Shown piece after piece: positions 1-5,023 of a stretch of 7,788 bases of DNA; position 1 is the stretch's first letter; each line of letters opens with the position of its first letter. Where the stretch lies: positions 1 through 7,788 of the forward strand of contig JAEXBC010000095.1 in the NCBI GenBank assembly GCA_023457875.1, written 5' to 3'. This DNA comes from Bacillota bacterium (lineage in GTDB: Bacteria > Bacillota > Clostridia > Lachnospirales > Cellulosilyticaceae). The notes under the pieces were generated by a model. That model was not told the DNA's origin. It searched no databases and saw only the letters and a program-made list of their open reading frames with translations. The position numbers and the translations under genes are program-made.

Positions 1-2
1 AC

Positions 3-335
3 GCTAAATTAAAAATAAATACTGTGTATGCTGAGTATGGTAGCACTGTGAGTGACGATAATAAAAAAGATGACAGAAAAAAACAACTTGATTCAGCCAG
101 AGAAGAAGCTATTAGTAAATTGAAGAATCTCAAAATCACACCGGCCACAGCATATTACATTTTTGCAAAAATCTACGGTACAAATAGAAAAGATGACGAA
201 TGGAGTAAAAAACTAAAAAAAATAGCATTAACTCTGATCGGTATGCTATATCAAGCACAGCCGAAGTTAATGCGAAGTCTGTTCATTAAGAATAAACCGA
301 AAAAGAGTAAAGATGCATACAATATAGCAGTATAA
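3..335 (+). CDS. Hypothetical lysine-rich protein, 5' end outside the window
   Basis: The reading frame is open from the left edge (first full codon at 3) to TAA at 333-335. A GTG at 24 could serve as a start, but no Shine-Dalgarno sequence precedes it, so this is more likely the C-terminal ~110 residues of a longer gene. The visible part starts with a hydrophilic stretch rich in Asp and Lys (about residues 15-30) and continues with predicted helices. A moderately hydrophobic helix follows (around KIALTLIGMLYQAQPKLM), then a basic tail rich in Lys. There is no signal peptide and no motif I recognise. The gene is followed by about 150 bp containing a perfect stem-loop. I assign no function; a phage-encoded protein is inferred only from its neighbours. 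Confidence 0.6.
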   Translation, partial: AKLKINTVYAEYGSTVSDDNKKDDRKKQLDSAREEAISKLKNLKITPATAYYIFAKIYGTNRKDDEWSKKLKKIALTLIGMLYQAQPKLMRSLFIKNKPKKSKDAYNIAV

Positions 336-416
336 TACAAAAAATTGGGAGCCATTTTAAATAAAACGCAATAAATCCGCATAAATATAGGGTTTTTGGA
401 AAACTAAAAAGTGTGT

Positions 417-457
417 AATAGGGATAAAGATTAGTCAAACTTTTCTTTATCCCTATT
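417..457. terminator. Perfect 14-bp stem-loop, possible terminator
   Basis: The segment 417-430 (AATAGGGATAAAGA) is the exact reverse complement of 444-457, with a 13-nt loop. It lies between the end of the first gene and the start of the helix-turn-helix gene, where a terminator would be expected. The run of T after the right arm is poor (TATATTTAC), so termination is not certain. The same dyad could be a protein-binding site for the downstream DNA-binding protein, or a processing hairpin. Confidence 0.45.
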
Positions 458-485
458 TATATTTACAGAAAGGACGGTGACTACA

Positions 486-728
486 ATGTTAAATACAGAG
501 CAGGAAGCAGTAAGGCAAAACCTGATAGATTATCTTGATAATACCGGCACAAAAGCTTGTGTCATTTCAAAACGCTTGGATATTCCCGCCAGTGTATTAT
601 CTTCGTTTAAAAATGGCAAAAAAAGTTTGAACGGAGATAGCCTATATATGCTTAAAAATTACTTACAGTTCGCTGGGTTTGATACTGTAGCATGTACGGT
701 AAGTATAAATAAAACTTTCTTAGCATAA
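486..728 (+). CDS. Small helix-turn-helix DNA-binding protein
   Basis: An 80-residue protein beginning MLNTEQEAV. The ATG at 486 is preferred over the GTG at 477 because AGAAAGGA (about 467-474) and GGTGA (476-480) lie upstream at usable distances, and the GTG itself overlaps this binding region. Residues about 22-46 (TKACVISKRLDIPASVLSSFKNGK) fit a helix-turn-helix of the Cro/C1/XRE type: a first helix ending at KRL, a turn at DIPAS, and a recognition helix VLSSFKNGK. The C-terminal 25 residues are uncharacterised. Its size suits a phage Cro-like or excisionase-like regulator. It sits directly upstream of the structured-RNA region and downstream of a perfect dyad, either of which it might control. 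Function as a regulator is inferred from the fold pattern only. Confidence 0.7.
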   Translation: MLNTEQEAVRQNLIDYLDNTGTKACVISKRLDIPASVLSSFKNGKKSLNGDSLYMLKNYLQFAGFDTVACTVSINKTFLA

Positions 729-740
729 TTTTTTTATTTA

Positions 741-768
741 CTGAACTATACACTAATCCATTTATACT
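741..768 (+). promoter_or_regulatory. Possible promoter of the large structured RNA
   Basis: A good -10 hexamer TATACT at 763-768 is preceded by a weak -35 CTGAAC at 741-746 (16-bp spacing). Initiation about 6-8 bases later would fall at or just after the first stem-loop of the RNA region (772-791). The -10 is convincing; the -35 is not, so transcription could depend on an activator or come from upstream readthrough. Confidence 0.35.
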
Positions 769-771
769 ATA

Positions 772-1262
772 ACATTACTGAAAAGCAATGTCAATACTCT
801 TAAAAAATATTTGGTAATTACACCGACTTGGTGTTTTACATAGGAATCAGGAATTTTTCTTAGACATTATATTGAAAACTTTTATTGCTAGGTTCATGCA
901 GGTTGGAGTCCTGCCGCCTCCTTTAAAAGAGAACAAGCAATTAGGCATCTAACAAGGCTATAAGCTGGAACAAGTTGTTGAGTATTACACCTGCGTGGGG
1001 GTGTACATTTGTGCATCCCTACGTTGCCAAAACTTAATTATGATAATTAGCTGTGCAAGCAGCTATATTATATTATACTCGCTTTCTAGATACATGAACA
1101 ATAAGGGTATGGAATAACCGGTGTTGTTTATTGGTCGTGTTTTCCTGCACTTTTTAAGCAGCACAGGTGCTAATGTTCAGTTTTAATTAACAAATAAGTA
1201 TTGCATATTGACATAAGTTGTGGATCGTGTTACTTTAATTATAGTAATGTCTGTATAGCAAA
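772..1262 (+). ncRNA. Large structured non-coding RNA, ROOL-like candidate
   Basis: This ~490-nt stretch has no coding frame but is full of helices. Hairpin 772-791 is ACATT/AATGT with an inner CT-GAAA-AG, a GNRA cap. A perfect 7-bp long-range helix pairs AATACTC (793-799) with GAGTATT (980-986). Inside that domain are ACACC/GGTGT (820-824/830-834), GCAGG/CCTGC with a 7-nt loop (898-902/910-914) and TTAG/CTAA (941-944/949-952). Downstream come a 13-bp hairpin (994-1006/1011-1023, three G·U pairs, loop ATTT), TAGCTGT-GCAA-GCAGCTA (1048-1065, GNRA cap), a TGAACA/TGTTCA helix closing 1095-1179, and an imperfect 13-bp stem (1201-1214/1247-1261). Size, complexity and phage location fit the ROOL/GOLLD class of ornate Firmicute-phage RNAs, some of which form multimeric cages. 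The class is inferred by analogy; I cannot verify it without a covariance search. The 3' end is uncertain and could be near 1185. Confidence 0.68.
1208..1236 (+). promoter_or_regulatory. Possible promoter of the mazF-like operon
   Basis: A perfect -35 TTGACA (1208-1213) is followed after 17 bp by a weak -10 TACTTT (1231-1236) with an upstream TGn extension (1228-1230). A better-looking TATAGT at 1240-1245 is at the wrong distance from this -35. Transcription would start near 1243, about 48 bases before the first gene of the operon. The same bases also take part in a predicted RNA stem (1201-1261), so the -35 match may reflect RNA structure. Confidence 0.4.
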
Positions 1263-1290
1263 TATATAAAATAAGAAAGGTGATAAATTT

Positions 1291-1449
1291 ATGAAAAGGC
1301 AAGAAAATTTACGGAATAACCTTGCCAAATTAAAAAAAAGAGTCGAAATAAGAAAAAATAATGGGTATATATTTAATAAAAAACAAGTTGTAACCATTGA
1401 AAATGATTTTTATAACGATTTAAAGGTAGAGGTTTATAAGACAATATAA
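1291..1449 (+). CDS. Small basic protein upstream of mazF-like gene, possible antitoxin
   Basis: A 52-residue protein starting MKRQENLRNNLAKL, with an excellent ribosome binding site AGAAAGGTGAT (1274-1284) about 6 bases before the ATG. The N-terminal half is a Lys/Arg-rich predicted helix (residues 2-23). The C-terminal half (residues 33-52, QVVTIENDFYNDLKVEVYKTI) is mixed and more acidic. The next gene's AAGGAG overlaps this gene's TAA and only 13 bases separate the two frames, so they are almost surely co-transcribed and may be translationally coupled. Position and size suit an antitoxin, but it shows no AbrB-like MazE pattern or ribbon-helix-helix that I can recognise. The antitoxin role is therefore a guess from gene order; a phage hypothetical protein is equally possible. 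Confidence 0.6.
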   Translation: MKRQENLRNNLAKLKKRVEIRKNNGYIFNKKQVVTIENDFYNDLKVEVYKTI

Positions 1450-1462
1450 GGAGATTGGCACA

Positions 1463-1876
1463 ATGAGACGTGGTGAAATCTATTATATTACTTTCCCATA
1501 TACATTTGATCCTAAATATCCCAATGGCAAAAGTAAGTTTGTCTTAGTTTTACAAGAAGGGGATTATTTTTCTAAATATAATACTGTTGAAATTCTACTG
1601 ATTACATCTGACAAACAGTATAAACCAAGGGAAAAATATATTACTGACGTTGAAATTCCGGTTGGTACAACACGGTTGGAAGAAAAATCATGGATTCTTT
1701 GCGCGCAACCATATCCTATTTTAAAATCTTTATTTGATAGTAAAGGAGTTTGGTGCGCGGGCACTCTTCCTACAGATAAAATGGACGAAGTAGACGAGGC
1801 ATTATATTCTGGATTATGCATGGGGTTACAGAATGAGCTAGAACAGGAAGATGAGAGAGAATTAGCTACGGTTTAA
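1463..1876 (+). CDS. MazF/PemK-like toxin-family protein
   Basis: A 137-residue protein with AAGGAG (1448-1453) nine bases before the ATG. The layout matches the MazF/PemK endoribonuclease fold: RRGEIYYITFP (residues 2-12) is the first strand, SKFVLVLQ (24-31) the second, VEILLITSD (42-50) the third, EEKSWILCAQ (73-82) the strand before the dimer region, and DKMDEVDEALYSGLCMGL (105-122) the typical C-terminal helix. MazF enzymes cut single-stranded RNA with an Arg in the second strand and a Thr in the third (Arg25 and Thr48 in Bacillus subtilis MazF). Here the Thr is kept (Thr48) but Lys25 stands in the Arg position, and the following Pro is Phe. The insert between strands 1 and 2 is slightly longer than in B. 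subtilis MazF. Activity may be reduced or altered. Roles in RNA cleavage, host shut-off or phage exclusion are inferred. Confidence 0.8.
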   Translation: MRRGEIYYITFPYTFDPKYPNGKSKFVLVLQEGDYFSKYNTVEILLITSDKQYKPREKYITDVEIPVGTTRLEEKSWILCAQPYPILKSLFDSKGVWCAGTLPTDKMDEVDEALYSGLCMGLQNELEQEDERELATV

Positions 1877-1930
1877 TAGTGTTAAAACTGACAATATGTT
1901 ATTTATAAAATATTAAATACTGATAAATTA

Positions 1931-1961
1931 ACAGTCGAATCTTTGTATTCGGCTGTTTTTT
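1931..1961 (+). terminator. Rho-independent terminator after the mazF-like gene
   Basis: ACAGTCGAAT (1931-1940) pairs with ATTCGGCTGT (1947-1956) over 10 bp with one G·U pair and a 6-nt loop, followed at once by six T (1956-1961). This is a classic intrinsic terminator. It ends the operon begun at 1291 and separates it from the operon starting at 2006. Confidence 0.85.
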
Positions 1962-2005
1962 ATATTTACAAACAAATTAAACATTTTAAGGAGTAATGAT
2001 TATTA

Positions 2006-2278
2006 ATGGAAAACGAAGAGCTTATTAACACAACTGATACCATGCAGAATCCAGAGCAGCAGGAAAAAAGAAAGTCTCTCCTAGTTAAATCAAAATACTT
2101 ATTGTACATGATTGCGGATAAGGGGTATCTCGAACTGCTTAATCAAGTAAAAAAAGATAAATACCACCCGAATCGAAAAGTATGGTTTTTTGATTACAAC
2201 GAGGAACTTGAAAAGATTATTAATAAATATATTGCCGACCGCAAAGCACAAGCAGCAGAAGGGGATTCTAATAAATGA
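2006..2278 (+). CDS. Small phage protein with DUF5659-like pattern
   Basis: A 90-residue protein; AAGGAG (1988-1993) lies 12 bases before the ATG. Residues 1-24 are acidic and low in complexity. Residues 26-77 contain VKSKYLLYMIADKGYLELLN, then a basic linker, then KVWFFDYNEELEKIINKYI. This is a helix, a Gly-aromatic strand, a second strand rich in Phe, and a helix, the pattern of small phage/Firmicute DUF5659-type proteins. The tail is Ala/Lys-rich. Its TGA overlaps the ATG of the next gene (ATGA at 2275-2278), so translation is probably coupled to the fibre-like protein. A related pattern recurs in the gene after that. Function is unknown; a chaperone or assembly role for the fibre is only a guess from the coupling. 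Confidence 0.75.
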   Translation: MENEELINTTDTMQNPEQQEKRKSLLVKSKYLLYMIADKGYLELLNQVKKDKYHPNRKVWFFDYNEELEKIINKYIADRKAQAAEGDSNK

Positions 2279-3345
2279 GTTTAACTCTTTTAACACGCAT
2301 CGATGATAAAATTTATATATCTGGAGATACAAGGCGGTCTATAGATATAGGTGGAATACAATATTCCGTTGCCAATGACACACAAAAACTGTTTTGGACA
2401 GATAAAATGGTTCTATTTTCGGCTGGTAAATGCGGAAAATATGAAAAGTTGTTCAGCAAATTAGTGGAAATAGGCGATTTGACTATTGATGATATAGTCT
2501 CTCAGTGCCGTTTGATTGCCCCTTATGATGAGAGTGCATCTTATAAGGGCAAGGCACATATAGATATTGCTTTGATTGTAGCAACTATAGAGGATGGCAT
2601 TCCGTATTATTATAAGATATTCCAGCCTAACAATTATGAGCCGGTCAAATCCGAACTGGAAGGCTTTTATTACTTGGGTGCCATTAGCAGTACAAAGCAG
2701 GAGGCACAAGCTGTTTATGATTGGCTGTATGGTTATTGCGGTGACGTTACTGATTTATACAATGATTTTTATATTAAGTATCGAAATGAAGGCATTGGTG
2801 GATCATTCACAGTGTTAGAGCTTAGCTCCGAAGGTGTGAGACAGATAATGGATCAACGTATACCTGACAAAGCTGGTACTCGATGGGTAAATATAAATCA
2901 GACTAAATTGTCTATTCATGGTAATATTTATGCCGATAACCTTGACGATCTTGGAATCCAAAGCAGAAAAATAGCAAGTGCTGCCGTAACAACTTCAAAG
3001 ATTGAAGACGATGCGGTTACACCTGCTAAGCTGGATAGGGTATATGCTACTTATGCGCAGTTTGATAGCTTAAAAGCCGATGTTGCTGATGTAGAAGATT
3101 TAGTTGCTACAAAATTTAAAGCAACTGACGCATCAATAAGTAATCTAAGTACAAGTGTAGCAAATATTAAAAATCTTACAGCTGGATTGGCCTATATCGA
3201 TATTAATAGATCAGGTACAATTAGTGCAACCGGTATATACTCAAACGGCACTTTGTCAGGTAATTCGCTATTTATCGGTGGTAAACAATATGAACGTAAA
3301 TATTCTAAAGATTTAGACATGTATGTATTAGCTTCGAGAGATTGA
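2275..3345 (+). CDS. Virion protein with Ntn-hydrolase-like N-terminus and fibre-like C-terminus
   Basis: A 356-residue protein. Residues 2-55 follow the proteasome beta/HslV pattern: SLTLLTRIDDKIYISGDTR, then TQKLFWTDKMVLFSAGK. Removing Met would expose Ser2 where those enzymes carry the catalytic Thr1; Asp18 and Arg20 match Asp17 and Arg19. The catalytic Lys33 position appears to be Asn34, so peptidase activity is doubtful. The Ntn-like part seems to end near GIGGSFTVLELSSEGVRQI (173-191). Residues 205-335 look like phage fibre: LSIHGNIYADNL, AAVTTSKIEDDAVTPAKLD (tail-fibre-type AVTT.KI repeats), a helical coiled-coil-like segment (261-303), and a beta-rich end with GTISATGIYSNGTLSGN. Such fusions occur in tail or capsid-decoration proteins of Firmicute phages. 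A structural, surface-exposed role is likely; the exact location in the virion is not shown. Confidence 0.75.
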   Translation: MSLTLLTRIDDKIYISGDTRRSIDIGGIQYSVANDTQKLFWTDKMVLFSAGKCGKYEKLFSKLVEIGDLTIDDIVSQCRLIAPYDESASYKGKAHIDIALIVATIEDGIPYYYKIFQPNNYEPVKSELEGFYYLGAISSTKQEAQAVYDWLYGYCGDVTDLYNDFYIKYRNEGIGGSFTVLELSSEGVRQIMDQRIPDKAGTRWVNINQTKLSIHGNIYADNLDDLGIQSRKIASAAVTTSKIEDDAVTPAKLDRVYATYAQFDSLKADVADVEDLVATKFKATDASISNLSTSVANIKNLTAGLAYIDINRSGTISATGIYSNGTLSGNSLFIGGKQYERKYSKDLDMYVLASRD

Positions 3346-3366
3346 TAATTGAAAGGGATAATAATT

Positions 3367-3861
3367 ATGGAAAATAAGAAAACTTTCGCTGTGAAAAACA
3401 AGAAAATTGCGTTAAGCCTTTCTCAACAGGGCTTTGAATTACTAAATGTCACGAAAAATAAATATGATGGTAGTCCTTGTTTTATCTTTGAGGATACAGA
3501 TAAATTTAGAGCGGCTTTTGAATTAAAACTTAAAAAAGATGAAGTTGATTTAACAAAAAAAGAGAAAAAGTATGTTCTTGAATTGCTGAAATGTAGACAA
3601 TGTGAGTTTAAATCTCTAGATCTCGATACAAAAGTTATTGATGGAATAATTGATAAGCTAGATACCTTACAGATATTGGATTGTTGTGTATCCGATAATA
3701 AACCAAGTGGTGAAATTAAATTGGCTGCTAAAAGCGATAATAAAGCTTACCAATTTTTAAAAGATCATAATCTTGATATTGATCCTATGTCGATGTTAAA
3801 TTTAAAGTTGCCAAATATAGAGATGCCAAATATTAAGATACCAAGCGATTTTCGTAAATAG
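3367..3861 (+). CDS. Small phage protein with DUF5659-like N-terminus
   Basis: A 164-residue protein. The ATG at 3367 is chosen because GAAAGGGA (3351-3358) lies 8 bases upstream; a TTG at 3349 would place this site inside the gene. Residues 8-56 (VKNKKIALSLSQQGFELLN, then CFIFEDTDKFRAAFELKL) repeat the pattern of the protein at 2006: helix, Gly-Phe strand, Phe-rich strand, acidic turn, helix. The middle is a charged helical region with Cys76, Cys79 and the pair Cys106-Cys107, not arranged as a clear metal site. The end holds a tandem of short units, LKLP-NIEMP-NIKIP (147-159). It follows the fibre-like gene by only 21 bases and precedes a strong terminator, so it is the last gene of that operon. 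Function unknown. Confidence 0.75.
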   Translation: MENKKTFAVKNKKIALSLSQQGFELLNVTKNKYDGSPCFIFEDTDKFRAAFELKLKKDEVDLTKKEKKYVLELLKCRQCEFKSLDLDTKVIDGIIDKLDTLQILDCCVSDNKPSGEIKLAAKSDNKAYQFLKDHNLDIDPMSMLNLKLPNIEMPNIKIPSDFRK

Positions 3862-3872
3862 GAATATTATAT

Positions 3873-3912
3873 GGATGCAGAGCGTAATTGTAATTGCTTT
3901 GCATCCTTTTTT
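3873..3912 (+). terminator. Strong rho-independent terminator
   Basis: GGATGCAGAGC (3873-3883) pairs with GCTTTGCATCC (3896-3906) over 11 bp with one G·U, loop of 12 nt, followed by six T (3907-3912). It closes the operon running from 2006 to 3861. The ribosome binding site of the HNH gene begins immediately afterwards, so that gene needs readthrough or a promoter inside this region. Confidence 0.88.
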
Positions 3913-3936
3913 GAAAGGATAAGTGAATAATGACAA

Positions 3937-4488
3937 ATGAATCAAGTAGTACAATCAAATGTAGAATTAGTTGCAGAGGACGAAGAATTTAAAGTATGTA
4001 CTGTTAATAAATACTATCTTGTAAGTAATTATGGAAGGGTTTATTCTCTGGCAAAGAAGGTCATAAAAAAGCCTTGGAAAGATATTTATTATACTGTGAC
4101 TCTTTATAATCCTGAAGATAAATCTCAAAAAACATATAGAGTTCATAGGCTGATCGCCTTGGCTTGGATTCCTAATCCAAATAACTATCCTGAAGTAAAT
4201 CATAAAACGGAAAACAAGTATGACAATCGCGTATGCATGTTGGAATGGTGTGATCATGTTTACAATAGTAACTATGGTACGAAAAATAAACGATGTAGTA
4301 AAGCAAGATCGAAAACCGTTTATCAATATGATTTGGATTTTAACTTAGTTAGGGTATGGATAGGAAAGGTCTTTATAATGAATGAGTTAGGATATTGTGA
4401 TAAAACAATAGGGTATCATTGTAAACATAAAAATCCTTATAAGGGCTATTATTGGTTGTACGAAGAAGCTAAACAGAAAGTGGCTTGA
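3937..4488 (+). CDS. NUMOD4/HNH homing-type endonuclease
   Basis: A 183-residue protein with three parts. Residues about 15-40 match NUMOD4 (YYLVSNYGRVYSL). Residues 66-112 are the HNH_3-type nuclease: VHRLIALAWIPNP, then VNHK with His89, DNRV with Asn97, LEW (102-104) and a final Asn110. Residues 126-175 (KTVYQYDLDFNLVRVWIG, then KTIGYHCKHKNPYKGYYWLYEE) are the DNA-binding repeat often found at the C-terminus of these enzymes (NUMOD1/IENR1-like). Such proteins nick or cut DNA at a specific site to spread their own gene, and free-standing copies are common between phage packaging and structural genes. No intron is visible around it. AAAGGA at 3914-3919 is better placed for an out-of-frame ATG at 3930 than for the gene's own ATG at 3937, which suggests weak translation. 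Confidence 0.88.
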   Translation: MNQVVQSNVELVAEDEEFKVCTVNKYYLVSNYGRVYSLAKKVIKKPWKDIYYTVTLYNPEDKSQKTYRVHRLIALAWIPNPNNYPEVNHKTENKYDNRVCMLEWCDHVYNSNYGTKNKRCSKARSKTVYQYDLDFNLVRVWIGKVFIMNELGYCDKTIGYHCKHKNPYKGYYWLYEEAKQKVA

Positions 4489-4511
4489 TTATTAATTTGA
4501 ATATTACAGGG

Positions 4512-4550
4512 TACTGTATATAGAACATGAATCCTATATATAGTATTTCT
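4512..4550 (+). terminator. AT-rich stem-loop after the HNH gene, possible weak terminator
   Basis: TACTGTATATAG (4512-4523) pairs with CTATATATAGTA (4534-4545) over 12 bp with one G·U; two further G·T pairs can extend the base. A T-rich stretch TTTCTTTTT follows. The low GC content of the stem makes termination weak. A second near-copy of the right arm lies at 4565-4575 and could compete for pairing. Confidence 0.5.
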
Positions 4551-4575
4551 TTTTATGTTTAATCCATATATAGTA
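4530..4575 (+). repeat. Direct repeat pair AATCC(T)ATATATAGTA
   Basis: AATCCTATATATAGTA at 4530-4545 recurs as AATCCATATATAGTA at 4561-4575, differing by one T, with starts 31 bp (about three helical turns) apart. The pair sits between the HNH gene and the terminase small subunit. It may be a binding-site pair, alternative hairpin arms, or a trace of a local duplication. Confidence 0.55.
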
Positions 4576-4621
4576 AAATAAGTGAAATTGACATAATATT
4601 TAAAATGAAAGGGGTATTAAT

Positions 4622-5005
4622 ATGCCAACAGGAAAATTAATTAAAACGCCTGAAAATGTTGAAAAGTTTATTAATATGGTGGTTTTGGGTTGCGATAGGG
4701 CAGAGATTGTTGAAGCGATAGGATTTAAATCGTCTACATATTTTGCTTGGCTTGCTGATCCTAAGATTATTGATGAAATCGAACAACGTAGAGCAGAGAT
4801 AAAAGACACAGGCATGAGGTTTATAAAAGGCAGATATAAGAAATATCTTATGAACCTAGATAAGCTTGCAAACAATTTCGATGATAAACGAAGTGCATTA
4901 GCAGCTAACCAATTCATAATTGAAAAAATTGACGGTAAAAATACTGCAAGGCTCGAAGTGGAGAGCAGAGAAATTGTTGTTGATATCGTGGATGATGAAG
5001 AATAA
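4622..5005 (+). CDS. terS: Phage terminase small subunit
   Basis: A 127-residue protein; AAAGGGG (4608-4614) precedes the ATG by 7 bases. Terminase small subunits bind the packaging start site on phage DNA and recruit the large subunit. Residues 12-45 hold a helix-turn-helix-like segment (VEKFINMVVLGCDRAEIVEAIGF, then SSTYFAWLADP), as in the DNA-binding domain of many TerS proteins. The middle (50-90) is helical and charged and suits the oligomerisation domain. DDKRSALAANQFIIEKIDGKNTARLEVE (87-114) resembles the C-terminal part of the phBC6A51-type TerS family. The acidic tail (VDIVDDEE) would fit contact with the large subunit. The identity rests on these patterns and on the terL and portal genes that follow, with the recombinase gene in between. 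Confidence 0.75.
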   Translation: MPTGKLIKTPENVEKFINMVVLGCDRAEIVEAIGFKSSTYFAWLADPKIIDEIEQRRAEIKDTGMRFIKGRYKKYLMNLDKLANNFDDKRSALAANQFIIEKIDGKNTARLEVESREIVVDIVDDEE

Positions 5006-5023
5006 TAAATTGCCTTAATATAT

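Noticed and set aside
880..925. tRNA or tmRNA 3' end (T-arm followed by CGCCTCC)
   Set aside because: No D-arm, anticodon arm or complementary 5' acceptor strand lies upstream, the loop has G in place of the invariant C56, and no CCA follows.
1564..1821. Minus-strand open frame over the mazF-like gene
   Set aside because: It lies wholly inside a gene with a good ribosome binding site and a recognised fold; the minus-strand product shows no family pattern.
3967..4326. 119-residue minus-strand open frame
   Set aside because: It is antisense to the NUMOD4/HNH domains, whose conserved residues explain the + strand frame.
4588..4600. Promoter upstream of terS based on TTGACA at 4588-4593
   Set aside because: The position for a -10 box 17 bases later falls in the GGGGTA of the ribosome binding site; no acceptable -10 hexamer is present.
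3862..4621. Group I intron hosting the HNH gene
   Set aside because: The flanking genes are complete and unrelated, and the short flanks show no intron core or split gene, so the nuclease is read as free-standing.
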